Assembly (NCBI RefSeq): GCF_041734735.1
Contig: NC_134878.1
Span: 3,444,736-3,508,735 of the forward strand
Length of the DNA: 64,000 nt
From: Babylonia areolata
Lineage: Eukaryota > Mollusca > Gastropoda > Neogastropoda > Buccinidae
Direction of reading: 5' to 3'
The position numbers were made by a program, and so were the translations under genes. A model generated the notes under the pieces. That model did not search any database and was not told the DNA's origin. It was given only the letters and a program-made list of their open reading frames with translations. This document shows positions 58,801 through 62,815 of this stretch, piece after piece; the first letter of the stretch is position 1, and each line of letters opens with the position of its first letter.

Positions 58801-61800
58801 AAAAAAAGAAGAAAATAAAAGAGACATTCCTGGAGTAGACATACTCACAGCGCTAGCACACATCTGACATCATCTCTCATCCCCAACCATTCCCCCGACC
58901 CCCTCACGGACAGCAGAACAAAGCGTAAGGACCAGCACCAAGAGCAGACTGACCTGAAGGGCAAGAAAGGCGGGTTGGCTCCAGCCACCAGGGGTTTGTA
59001 GGCCTCCTCCGGGGTCTTCTTCAAGTAGATGATCTGCCCACAGCCACCACTGTTAGCACTGTTACTGTACACTGTGAGAAAATACTATGTCTATGTACTG
59101 CCCACAGCCACCACTGTTAGTGCTGATATTGTACACTGTGAGAAAAGTACTAAGTCTATGTACTGCCCACAGCCACCACTGTTAGCACTGATACTGTACA
59201 CTGTGAGAAAAGTACTAAGTCTATGTACTGCCCACAGCCGCCACTGTTAGCACTGATACTGTACACTGTAAGAACAGTACTATGTCTATGTACTGCCCAA
59301 AGACATCACTGTTAGTGCTGATACTGTACACTGTAAGAACAGTACTATGTACTGCCCATAGCCACCACTGTTAGCACTAATACTGTACACTGTAAGAACA
59401 GTGGTTCGTCCGTCAGGATCGACGAGGACCATCTAGTCATCCTGGGGGTGGGTGGGTTGGGCTCTGTGGGTGCGCAGATGACTGGTCAGGCCAATCCGCG
59501 CCCGGAAGGTTCTGACGCAGTGTGGACAGGGGATGGTGGTGGCTGTTGGGGACTTGCTGGCACTGCTTTTCCTGGCCTGTCTGCGTTGGTCTGCTGCAGC
59601 GATTCTGTTGGCCTCACAGGATTTGGCGCCTTTGTGGACAGCTGAACAACACTTTGGTCTGTCCATTGCATTCAGCTCCCATGTGTCGTGGCTGATGTTG
59701 AAGGCCTTCAGAGAAGCTTTCAGAGCGTCTTTGAAGCGCTTCTTTTGGCCTCCATGGGAGCGCTTGCCATGTTGGAGTTCGCCATACAGCAGATTCTTGG
59801 GGAGCCGGTGGTCTGGCAGTACTATGTCTATGTACTGCCCATAGCCACCACTGTTAGCACTGACACTGTACACTGTGAGAAAAGTACTATGTCTATGTAC
59901 TGCCCACAGCCATCACTGTTAGCACTGATACTGTACACTGTGAGAACAGTACTATGTCTATGTACTGCCCACAGCCACCACTGTTAGCACTGATACTGTA
60001 CACTGTAAGAACAGTACTATGTTGTGCTCTTGTGGCATAAAGACGTTTGAAAACAAGAGAACGCTGGCCAATAAGGAGAACCGTGAGCGAAAGAAGCAGA
60101 GCTCAACTTCTGGAGATGTTTTCCCTTGCAACACCTGTTGGAAGCTGCGCATCCAGAATCAGCCTCTTCTCCCATATGAGGACACACACCGACAGACAAG
60201 TCTTCCTGCCTATTCATCCATCGGTCTGATGGAAGACTCCATCACCTGTGTCGATTTACATTTTTTTTTTTTTTTGGTCACTTAGTCCTATATGTGTATA
60301 TTTTAGCCAATGTTGTGTGTAACTGTGTTGACTTTGTGCATATTTTACAACACTTAGTCTTAAATTTGTGTGTTTTATTGTAAAGCGCGGTGAGCCCCAT
60401 CTGAGATGGGGGTACTGCACTATTTTCGCCTACATTTTATTATTAGTATTATTAGTATTATTATTAGTGCTGATACTGTACACTGAAAGAACAGTACTAT
60501 GTCTATGTACTGCCCACAGCCACCACTGTTAGTGCTGATACTGTACACTGTGAGAAAAGTACTATGTCTATGTACTGCCCACAGCCGCCACTGTTATTGC
60601 TGATACTGCACACTGTAAGAACAGTACTATGTCTATGTACTGCCCACAGCCATCACTGTTAGTGCTGATACTGCACACTGTAAGAACAGTACCATGTCTA
60701 TGTGCTGCCCACAGCTGTCACTGTCACTGTTAGTGTTGATTCTATACACTGTACTAACTGTAATATGTCTATGTACTGCCCACAGCCGCCACTGTTATTG
60801 CTGATACTGCACACTGTAAGAACAGTACTCTATGTACAACTCTATTGGCAGAGACAGTGAAAATGTAATGTAGGCAAGACATTCTCCACTACAATCAAAT
60901 TCTAACCCAGACATTCAGAAGAGCAGTTGCCTCCTCTGCTGTTCTGATGTGATAGTCAGACATGACTATCATGCACTGTATGCTGTTCTGGTGGCAATAG
61001 ACATGACTATCATGCACTGTGATTGTGATAGACATGACTATCATGTACGGTATGTTGTTCTGATGGTGATAGACATGACTATCATGTACTGTATGCTGTT
61101 CTGATGGTGATAGTCAGACATGACTATCATGCACTGTATGCTGTTCTGATGGTGATAGACATGACTATCATACACTGTATGCTGTTCTTATGGTGATAGT
61201 CATGACTATCATGTATTGTATTCTGTTCTGATGGTGACAGACATGACTATCATGTACTGTATGCTGTTCTCATGGTGATAGACTTGACTATCATGTACTG
61301 TATGCTGTTCTGATGGTGATAGACATGACTATCATGTACTGTATGCTGTTCTGATGGTGATAGACTTGACTATCATGTACTGTATGCTGTTCTGATGGTG
61401 ATAGACATGACTATCATGTACTGTATGCTGTTCTGATGGTGACAGTCAGACTTGACTATCATGCACTGTATGCTGTTCTTATGGTGATAGTCATGACTAT
61501 CATGTATTGTATTCTGTTCTGATGGTGATAGACATGACTATCTTGTACTGTATGCTGTTCTCATGGTGATAGACTTGACTATCATGTACTGTATGCTCTT
61601 CTGATGGTGATAGACATGACTATCATGTACTGTATGCTGTTCTCATGGTGATAGTCAGACGTGATTATCATGTACTGTATGCTGTTCTCATGGTGATAGT
61701 CAGTCGTGATTATCATGTACTCTATGTCATAGAATAAATAACACTGTTTCTGAAGGGTTCCGGACGGGGATGCCGAGCATGATGAAAGGATGCGAAGATA

Positions 61801-61803
61801 GAG

Positions 61804-61850
<47 letters not shown>

Positions 61851-62148
61851 TGTGTGTGTGTGTGTGTGTTTGCATGCCAGCGTGCAGCTGTTTTCTTCAA
61901 CTTGAATACTATTTGTGCCTCTTTGAGGTTACATGTACAAAAACTAAGAACATTCAATAAACAGATTATAATATATCTGAATACAGCTTATACAATTACT
62001 TATTCTGTTATGCTGATTCCTTTTGGAACTGTAACATATTTCATGTAATACAAAACTCTCAAAACAGACATTCCAAAATAACGAACAGTTGTAATCATTC
62101 TACTGGGTTCTGTTTATCTTAATTATTTATTTCTTTTTCATTAGTAAC

Positions 62149-62191
<43 letters not shown>

Positions 62192-62632
62192 AGACACACC
62201 AAATCCTTCTCCTAATTCTTGACATAAAATTCTACATTTCATTTCACCTATCAGTTTGAAAAAAACTCAAAAGCCATGATTTTGCAGTGCAACAAGATTC
62301 CAGACATTCTTCACAAATACCCAACTGGGAATAATCAATTATAATTTTACAAGACATGTCAAATGCTACCCTCATTTTTTTTCCCTTATTTCAATCAACA
62401 CTATAAATATAGTCTACATTAATATGTGTCAGAACATGCAATGAGACAAACATCATCATTTTTAAAACAGTTATATAAATAATAACCATATATCCATTTA
62501 TTTTCAATATATTTACAAAACATAGTTCAGCCAACTCACAGCGTAGGAGGCTATAAGAAAGGCAGCATTAGCTCTCTTTCTGGCATCAAAACTGGTGTAA
62601 TGAACCAGACGTTTCCTGGCCAGAGAAAAGGA
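29794..62632 (-). CDS. CDC14: CDC14 dual-specificity protein phosphatase (11 exons in window, 5' end missing)
   Basis: The eleven exons listed separately join with matching phases and together encode about 490 residues. They match the family order from the second half of the N-terminal domain ([20 protein letters not shown]), through [51 protein letters not shown] and the FIDGSVPSD loop, to the signature [25 protein letters not shown] and the TQGDKL block of the tail. CDC14 enzymes remove phosphate from proline-directed Ser sites and act in mitotic exit, cytokinesis and ciliary or centrosomal processes; those roles are family knowledge. The catalytic Cys and Arg are present. About 120 N-terminal residues are expected beyond 64000. 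Whether it is the only CDC14 in the genome is not visible. Confidence 0.93.
30402..30791 (+). mobile_element. Full-length tRNA-headed SINE with GAA tail
   Basis: The head has A-box-like TAGCCGAATGGTTAAAGCG and B-box-like GGGTTCGAATC inside a tRNA-like sequence closed by ggcgcc and gacggcgcc. A body follows (ctcccaggtcaacatatgtg, ggtcatacacgtaaaaagcc), then a (GAA)n tail. It is flanked by a 13-bp target-site duplication, gaagagccttcag (30389-30401 and 30792-30804). It lies in a CDC14 intron, antisense to that gene. The same family is at 43610-43971 and 6880-7008. It is not a functional tRNA gene. Confidence 0.92.
31045..32140. repeat. Minisatellite, 55-bp unit, about 20 copies
   Basis: The core gaactgtgtattatctatac is followed by actggtcctagttacattc and atatcatttgtcaata. 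Right-hand copies form a shorter sub-family with ggtccaaagtacattc and catgtcaatagga. Confidence 0.95.
32145..32585. other. No gene; poly-C tract inside a CDC14 intron
   Basis: A C-rich tract lies at 32185-32210 in otherwise ordinary AT-rich intron sequence. Confidence 0.5.
32590..32930. repeat. CA/GCATG-rich minisatellite, two nested periods
   Basis: A module of about 40 bases (acacatacaaatacatgcat, gcatccatgc or gcatgcatgtgc) recurs about 8 times. Alternating variants give a higher-order repeat of about 168 bases: 32640-32760 is nearly the same as 32808-32928. Confidence 0.9.
33140..33525. repeat. Minisatellite, 67-bp unit, about 6 copies
   Basis: Highly uniform units carry cagctgcccagaacacccag, gaaaccacaccatggaacac and cagtaactgctgaa. 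Low divergence suggests recent expansion or active homogenisation. Confidence 0.95.
33526..34484. other. CDC14 intron, no feature recognised
   Basis: Unique AT-rich sequence with a short CT run at 34141-34158. No exon with CDC14-compatible phase and similarity was seen. Confidence 0.5.
34485..35036. repeat. Minisatellite, about 42-bp unit, about 13 copies
   Basis: The unit acacagacatacaacagctc is followed by (t/c)(a/c)aatcaacagtaaccagcag. Two alternating unit types (gctcccaatc and gctccaaatc) give a dimeric pattern on the left half. Confidence 0.95.
35037..36284. other. CDC14 intron with one duplication; otherwise unremarkable
   Basis: A direct duplication of about 82 bases lies at 35340-35505 (catgtattgtgctagagctg in both copies). 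No exon was recognised. Confidence 0.5.
36285..37108. repeat. Minisatellite, about 18-bp unit, about 45 copies, next to a donor site
   Basis: Variants of cccagtcccatagtcacc, with tagt/cagt/tgtc alternatives. In transcript sense the array starts about 8 bases after the donor hexamer of exon 37116-37352 and consists of ggactgggtgactatg-type units, many carrying GTGACT. Confidence 0.95.
37116..37352 (-). CDS. CDC14: CDC14 exon, Ser/Thr-rich tail
   Basis: Acceptor catccccag before 37352, donor GTGGGT at 37115. One base, 78 codons and two bases fit the phases on both sides. It starts [15 protein letters not shown], which aligns with the RSDDTKGH block of vertebrate CDC14A tails, then [19 protein letters not shown], a run of Ser and Thr with TP and SP sites, and ends SPSSLGAKS across the junction. 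The acceptor is of NAGNAG type (cccCAGCAG), so one Ser may be optional. Confidence 0.85.
37485..37915. repeat. Minisatellite, about 34-bp unit with a 49-bp variant, about 12 copies
   Basis: The unit ccatttccactccgcaaaac plus aggacatacagatat. Longer units insert acacacaagggccattt. It lies 130 bases upstream of the exon 37352 acceptor and does not include it. Confidence 0.95.
37916..38814. other. CDC14 intron, mostly unique
   Basis: A short direct repeat near 37946-38070 (tctattcatgtcactacaca and tctattcacgccattccaca, each followed by gattaa..taagatgcac). No exon was recognised. Confidence 0.5.
38815..39480. repeat. G-rich minisatellite, about 39-bp unit (and about 21-bp short form), about 18 copies
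   Basis: The unit ggggtgtgggggtgctttgt is followed by gagactggtaggagtggg; short forms skip the second half. The left part degenerates into ggtgggg low-complexity sequence. Confidence 0.95.
39602..39732 (-). CDS. CDC14: CDC14 exon with the TQGDKL block
   Basis: Acceptor tttactgtacag before 39732, donor GTGAGT at 39601. It starts in phase 0 and holds 43 codons plus two bases: [19 protein letters not shown], then [20 protein letters not shown] and GLVGA. TQGDKL followed by a basic stretch matches the conserved block after the catalytic domain in animal CDC14. The acceptor is copied in the adjoining tandem array. Confidence 0.9.
39728..40015 (-). repeat. Tandem array carrying copies of the 39732 acceptor, about 49-bp unit, about 6 copies
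   Basis: In transcript sense each unit contains cacctttactgttcag followed by atgtaccatcctgtggcc. The real site reads cacctttactgtacag followed by gtgtacaaccctccatg. So the acceptor and roughly the first ten exon bases are represented in each unit. Copies lie about every 48-53 bases up to 40015. Confidence 0.88.
40016..40639. other. CDC14 intron with CA run; no exon
   Basis: A CA run lies at 40411-40436 and a C-rich pyrimidine stretch at 40285-40350. Nothing else was recognised. Confidence 0.5.
40640..41270. repeat. Purine-rich GACAGA/GAGA minisatellite, about 37-bp unit, about 16 copies
   Basis: Variable units of agacagacagaaagtgatac plus agagagagacagagatat. The array ends 20 bases from the donor of exon 41292-41475. 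Confidence 0.9.
41292..41475 (-). CDS. CDC14: CDC14 exon, end of catalytic domain and start of tail
   Basis: Acceptor gtatgtctacag before 41475; donor GTCAGT at 41291, a usable but not ideal match. One base completes Glu, then 61 codons: [14 protein letters not shown], a basic stretch, [18 protein letters not shown] and [10 protein letters not shown]. It aligns with the KQASLWVQGD and LSGLDDMSIG blocks of vertebrate CDC14A. The first bases of the exon and its acceptor are repeated about 38 times upstream. Confidence 0.9.
41463..42840 (-). repeat. Large tandem array of 3' splice-site copies, about 35-bp unit, about 38 copies
   Basis: In transcript sense the real junction reads gctgtgtatgtctacag then gcgacagctgtgg. 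Array units read gctgtgtatgtctacag then gctacagctgtgaa, followed by gcaacat. Copies nearest the exon keep the exon-like gcgacag; most others have gctacag, and distal ones vary (tctgcag, tcgacag, tgttgac). The array starts about 13 bases inside the exon and extends 1.36 kb into the intron. Confidence 0.95.
42841..43598. other. CDC14 intron, no exon; host of a SINE insertion
   Basis: Mostly unique AT-rich sequence. From about 43440 a GC-richer stretch (gcgcagaaggctgtgagccg) continues beyond the SINE at 43972-44090, so the SINE may have inserted into an older repeat that I cannot identify. Confidence 0.4.
43610..43971 (-). mobile_element. tRNA-headed SINE, - orientation, with target-site duplication
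   Basis: It is the reverse complement of the 30402-30791 family: the head is at the right (cgggcgcaatagccgagtgg in - sense), then GGGTTCGAATC, the body and the end near gaacgcagaag. It is flanked by the 11-bp direct repeat gccatgtgctg (43599-43609 and 43972-43982). Here the tail has only one GAAG-like unit. Confidence 0.92.
43983..44784. other. CDC14 intron, no exon; array flank
   Basis: T-run at 44104-44119, AT-rich sequence, then from about 44595 a GC-richer segment (aggcaggcgaggcttatgcc) that may belong to the LINE piece beyond the array. Confidence 0.4.
44785..45485 (+). repeat. Minisatellite, 37-40-bp unit, about 18 copies, abutting a LINE RNase H region
   Basis: The unit ttgtggaggacagacccc plus aggacatgggtcgtgctgcc; variants have gttgtggacagagccc or gttgtagagg. 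The last unit runs directly into the LINE frame: catgggtcgtgctg is followed by agcgagaagccctctgtg, which reads [13 protein letters not shown]. Confidence 0.93.
45480..46155 (+). mobile_element. LINE 3' end: RNase H domain and C-terminal cysteine motif, decayed
   Basis: [49 protein letters not shown] and AKDEAQKEQ are the RNase H core of I/Nimb-type LINEs: the D of FSDA, E/D positions and the HCG..GNEKAD motif. After a frame change near 45870 the end gives [35 protein letters not shown] and [18 protein letters not shown] with a stop near 46127, then a GAAGAAGAAG tail. No reverse transcriptase remains. It lies in CDC14 intron sequence, antisense to that gene. Confidence 0.88.
46156..47394. other. 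CDC14 intron, unique, no exon recognised
   Basis: Ordinary AT-rich sequence without an array. I looked for extra CDC14 tail exons on the - strand and found none supported by similarity. Confidence 0.5.
47395..47760. repeat. Minisatellite, about 70-bp unit with short forms, about 6 copies
   Basis: Long units run gacatgagtgtgtacgtctg, gagtgtgtttgtgcaca, ctttctacctcacacagatc, tgttcaca. The last two or three units are about 36 bases long because the middle is missing. Confidence 0.92.
47991..48129 (-). CDS. CDC14: CDC14 exon with the phosphatase signature loop
   Basis: Acceptor tgccctcttgcag before 48129, donor GTGAGT at 47990. Two bases complete the Ala codon of HCKA, then [38 protein letters not shown] and PQQNFLEE. 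The Arg of the HCX5R motif is in this exon and its Cys in the previous one, so the active site is split by this intron. The QQ after GP matches the conserved Gln pair of the family. Confidence 0.96.
48205..48265. repeat. (TA)n microsatellite
   Basis: Alternating TA in the short intron between the two active-site exons. CT and CA runs follow at 48354-48400. Confidence 0.95.
48481..48711 (-). CDS. CDC14: CDC14 exon with general-acid loop and catalytic cysteine
   Basis: Acceptor caccatgtttcag before 48711, donor GTCAGT at 48480. Two bases finish a Gly codon, then [73 protein letters not shown] and [12 protein letters not shown] is the loop that carries the general acid in CDC14 enzymes, and HC is the start of the HCX5R active site. 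Among the exons seen this one is closest to the vertebrate sequence. Its acceptor is copied in the adjoining array. Confidence 0.97.
48700..49262 (-). repeat. Tandem array carrying copies of the 48711 acceptor, 24-33-bp unit, about 19 copies
   Basis: In transcript sense the real site reads gtcaccatgtttcag then ggtaccctctg. Units read gtcaccatgtgtcag then ggtactgg or ggaactgg, followed by a GTGT stretch of variable length. The unit includes the acceptor and the first four or five exon bases. Confidence 0.95.
49263..49735 (-). repeat. Second-tier array, about 33-bp unit, about 14 copies
   Basis: The unit ctacctgacacatagtgaac plus tctctgtcccacaa. It arises where acacatggtgaca of the first array grades into gacatagtgaa near 49262-49285, so it appears to have grown from the distal edge of the acceptor array. 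Confidence 0.92.
49740..50790 (-). repeat. Third-tier array, about 28-40-bp unit, about 30 copies
   Basis: The unit acaggtggattacaaacaac plus tgccatcaacaacacac, with many length variants. It starts at cccacaaaacacacaggtgg, directly after the last unit of the second array. In transcript sense units carry a TGTTG run and aatccacctgtg. Confidence 0.92.
51356..51443 (-). CDS. CDC14: CDC14 exon, GPHPKSK block
   Basis: Acceptor catgtgtttgacag before 51443, donor GTGAGG at 51355. Phase 0 in, phase 1 out: [29 protein letters not shown] and the first base of Gly. It aligns with [20 protein letters not shown] of vertebrate CDC14A. The first 39 coding bases and the acceptor are present a second time directly upstream. 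Confidence 0.95.
51405..51508 (-). repeat. 52-bp tandem duplication of exon start plus acceptor
   Basis: 51405-51456 and 51457-51508 are identical. In transcript sense each contains acatgtgtttgacag, then aaagtggagaatggagattt and gaactggattgtgccaa. The distal acceptor precedes 51495. Use of it would add 52 bases and shift the frame, since 52 is not a multiple of three. Confidence 0.95.
51530..54670 (-). mobile_element. CR1/L2-like LINE in a CDC14 intron, decayed, sense to CDC14
   Basis: From right to left on the - strand: an N-terminal region with a hydrophobic start ([15 protein letters not shown]); endonuclease motifs ([49 protein letters not shown]); a reverse transcriptase start ([53 protein letters not shown]); then after a gap [24 protein letters not shown] and the C-terminal [14 protein letters not shown] block. 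The element ends in a CATCATC/TTATTATT tail near 51530. The FADD-containing segment between FDT and NADKTE is missing (near 52440) and frames change several times, so it is inactive. Confidence 0.9.
54671..55041. other. CDC14 intron with ATCTATCTGTC-type low complexity
   Basis: A TATC/TGTC/CATC microsatellite lies at 54785-54860. No exon. Confidence 0.5.
55042..55104 (-). CDS. CDC14: CDC14 exon, [13 protein letters not shown] block
   Basis: Acceptor tgtgtttgttacag before 55104, donor GTGAGT at 55041. It holds 21 codons, phase 0 at both ends: [21 protein letters not shown]. It is almost identical to the family block [18 protein letters not shown] that joins the N-terminal domain to the catalytic domain. 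Confidence 0.97.
55405..55770 (+). mobile_element. tRNA-headed SINE with conserved central domain and tail module
   Basis: The head has A-box-like TGGCAGAATGGTTAAGAC and B-box-like GGGTTTGAATCC. The body contains gatgagacgataaaccaaag, tgcagcatgcacttggcgca and aagaacccgtggcaa, a central domain I recognise from widely conserved metazoan SINEs. The 3' part, from ctcaaggcctggctaaac at 55683, is the tail module also found alone at 2942, 4208 and 56033. The tail breaks off at tttgtcagaac into a TA repeat. Confidence 0.85.
55835..55873. repeat. (TA)n microsatellite within a larger palindrome
   Basis: The TA run is flanked by tgcacgtgtgtgtaatata on the left and tatattacacacacatgca on the right, making a long imperfect inverted repeat of about 55 bases. 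Confidence 0.85.
56033..56157 (+). mobile_element. SINE 3'-tail module, copy 4
   Basis: A full module runs from CTCAAGGCCTGACTAAGC to CCTCCTTGAG with a GAAACTGAAACTGAAAC tail. It is 5'-truncated at the module start, like the copy at 2942. Confidence 0.8.
56506..56572 (-). CDS. CDC14: CDC14 exon, [16 protein letters not shown] block
   Basis: Acceptor gactttttttcag before 56572, donor GTAAAG at 56505. One base completes Arg, then [22 protein letters not shown]. It aligns with [20 protein letters not shown] of vertebrate CDC14A. Confidence 0.96.
56764..56860 (-). mobile_element. LINE 3'-tail fragment
   Basis: The ATAATAATAATAATGCAGGC tract, tatatagcgccgtatcccca, and tctcaaatggggctcaccgc match, in reverse orientation, 60370-60460 (gcggtgagccccatctgaga, then a TTATTATTAG tail). 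It is the 3' end of one LINE family; only the tail remains here. Confidence 0.65.
56855..57825. repeat. GTGTCT-type low-complexity array (about 1 kb)
   Basis: Short units of gtgtctgtgtctgggtgagt with continual length variation. In CDC14 transcript sense it is CA/GACACA-rich. Cys/Val frames on + and Thr/His frames on - are artefacts. Confidence 0.95.
58125..58670. repeat. Minisatellite, about 65-bp unit, about 9 copies
   Basis: The unit cccattcacttttgttgttg plus cattctgtgttcaaca, tcgtcattccccttcag and acaataatatta. Two classes (catcgtc and caaggac) alternate irregularly. Confidence 0.95.
58680..58800 (+). mobile_element. Dispersed repeat of unknown class, copy 2
   Basis: It matches 5664-5760 through aaggccttcaagactcactt, ctttatccagcaaaag and the following A-rich part. 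Confidence 0.45.
58954..59033 (-). CDS. CDC14: CDC14 exon, [10 protein letters not shown] block
   Basis: Acceptor ggtggctgtgggcag before 59033, donor GTCAGT at 58953. Phase 0 in, phase 2 out: [26 protein letters not shown] and two bases of Arg. It matches [17 protein letters not shown] and NPPYLPFR of vertebrate CDC14A. Its acceptor, with a purine-rich GGTGGCTGTGGG tract, is weak by pyrimidine content and is repeated about 14 times in the intron. Confidence 0.95.
59405..59818 (-). mobile_element. LINE C-terminal fragment inserted in the acceptor array
   Basis: An uninterrupted - strand frame reads [76 protein letters not shown], and a C2H2-like finger [20 protein letters not shown] with RTH, then stop near 59435. 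This is the familiar C-terminal tail of a LINE polyprotein. No reverse transcriptase is present. The array continues on both sides (aagaacagt on the left, actatgtctatg on the right). Confidence 0.85.
60025..60470 (+). mobile_element. Second LINE 3' fragment inserted in the acceptor array
   Basis: It contains a zinc-finger end (FPCNTC in one frame, [12 protein letters not shown] in the next, so at least one frameshift near 60145), a T-run, and the 3' tail gcggtgagccccatctgaga followed by TTATTATTAG repeats. The tail matches 56764-56860 in reverse. The acceptor array resumes at ttagtgctgatactgtac. Confidence 0.75.
60930..61735. repeat. Minisatellite, about 41-bp unit, about 19 copies
   Basis: The unit tgctgttctgatggtgatag plus acatgactatcatgtactgta; variants have gtcagacatgac, gacttgac and ctcatgg. 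It contains a short inverted repeat, gatagtcatgactatc, in several copies. Confidence 0.95.
61736..62539. other. CDC14 intron with GT and CA microsatellites
   Basis: A GT run lies at 61804-61870 and a CA run at 62152-62188. No exon. Confidence 0.6.
62540..62632 (-). CDS. CDC14: CDC14 exon, [16 protein letters not shown] block (most 5' exon in the window)
   Basis: Acceptor tgtttgctgtgcag before 62632, donor GTGAGT at 62539. It holds 31 codons, phase 0 at both ends: [31 protein letters not shown]. It aligns with [20 protein letters not shown] of vertebrate CDC14A at about residue 120 of the protein, so further exons encoding the N-terminus must lie beyond 64000. Confidence 0.96.
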
Positions 62633-62783
62633 CTGCACAGCAAACACATTTAGAGAACAGATCAGTGCACGTCTCTTTGCCTAAAGATCATGTCACATTA
62701 AATCACAAACTGTAATAATCCTGCAAATGAGGGAGAAAAGAACCAACCTGGTTTCATTCATATACACATACAATATGCAATGA

Positions 62784-62815
<32 letters not shown>

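Larger units (their letters stand above)
59034..60850 (-). repeat. Tandem array carrying copies of the 59033 acceptor, about 65-bp unit, about 14 copies, split by two LINE pieces
   Basis: In transcript sense each unit has cagtatcagtgctaacagtg, gtggctgtgggcag, then tacatagacatagtac. The real site has gtggctgtgggcag followed by exon atcatctac. The unit therefore ends at the acceptor AG. Units start at about 59034, 59098, 59164, 59228, 59294, 59350, 59836, 59900, 59966, 60507, 60573, 60639, 60703 and 60775. Confidence 0.95.

Noticed and set aside
59433-59873. Host C2H2 zinc-finger gene
   Set aside because: The single finger follows a LINE C-terminal tail, the region lies between two halves of an array, and the frame's start lies in array sequence.
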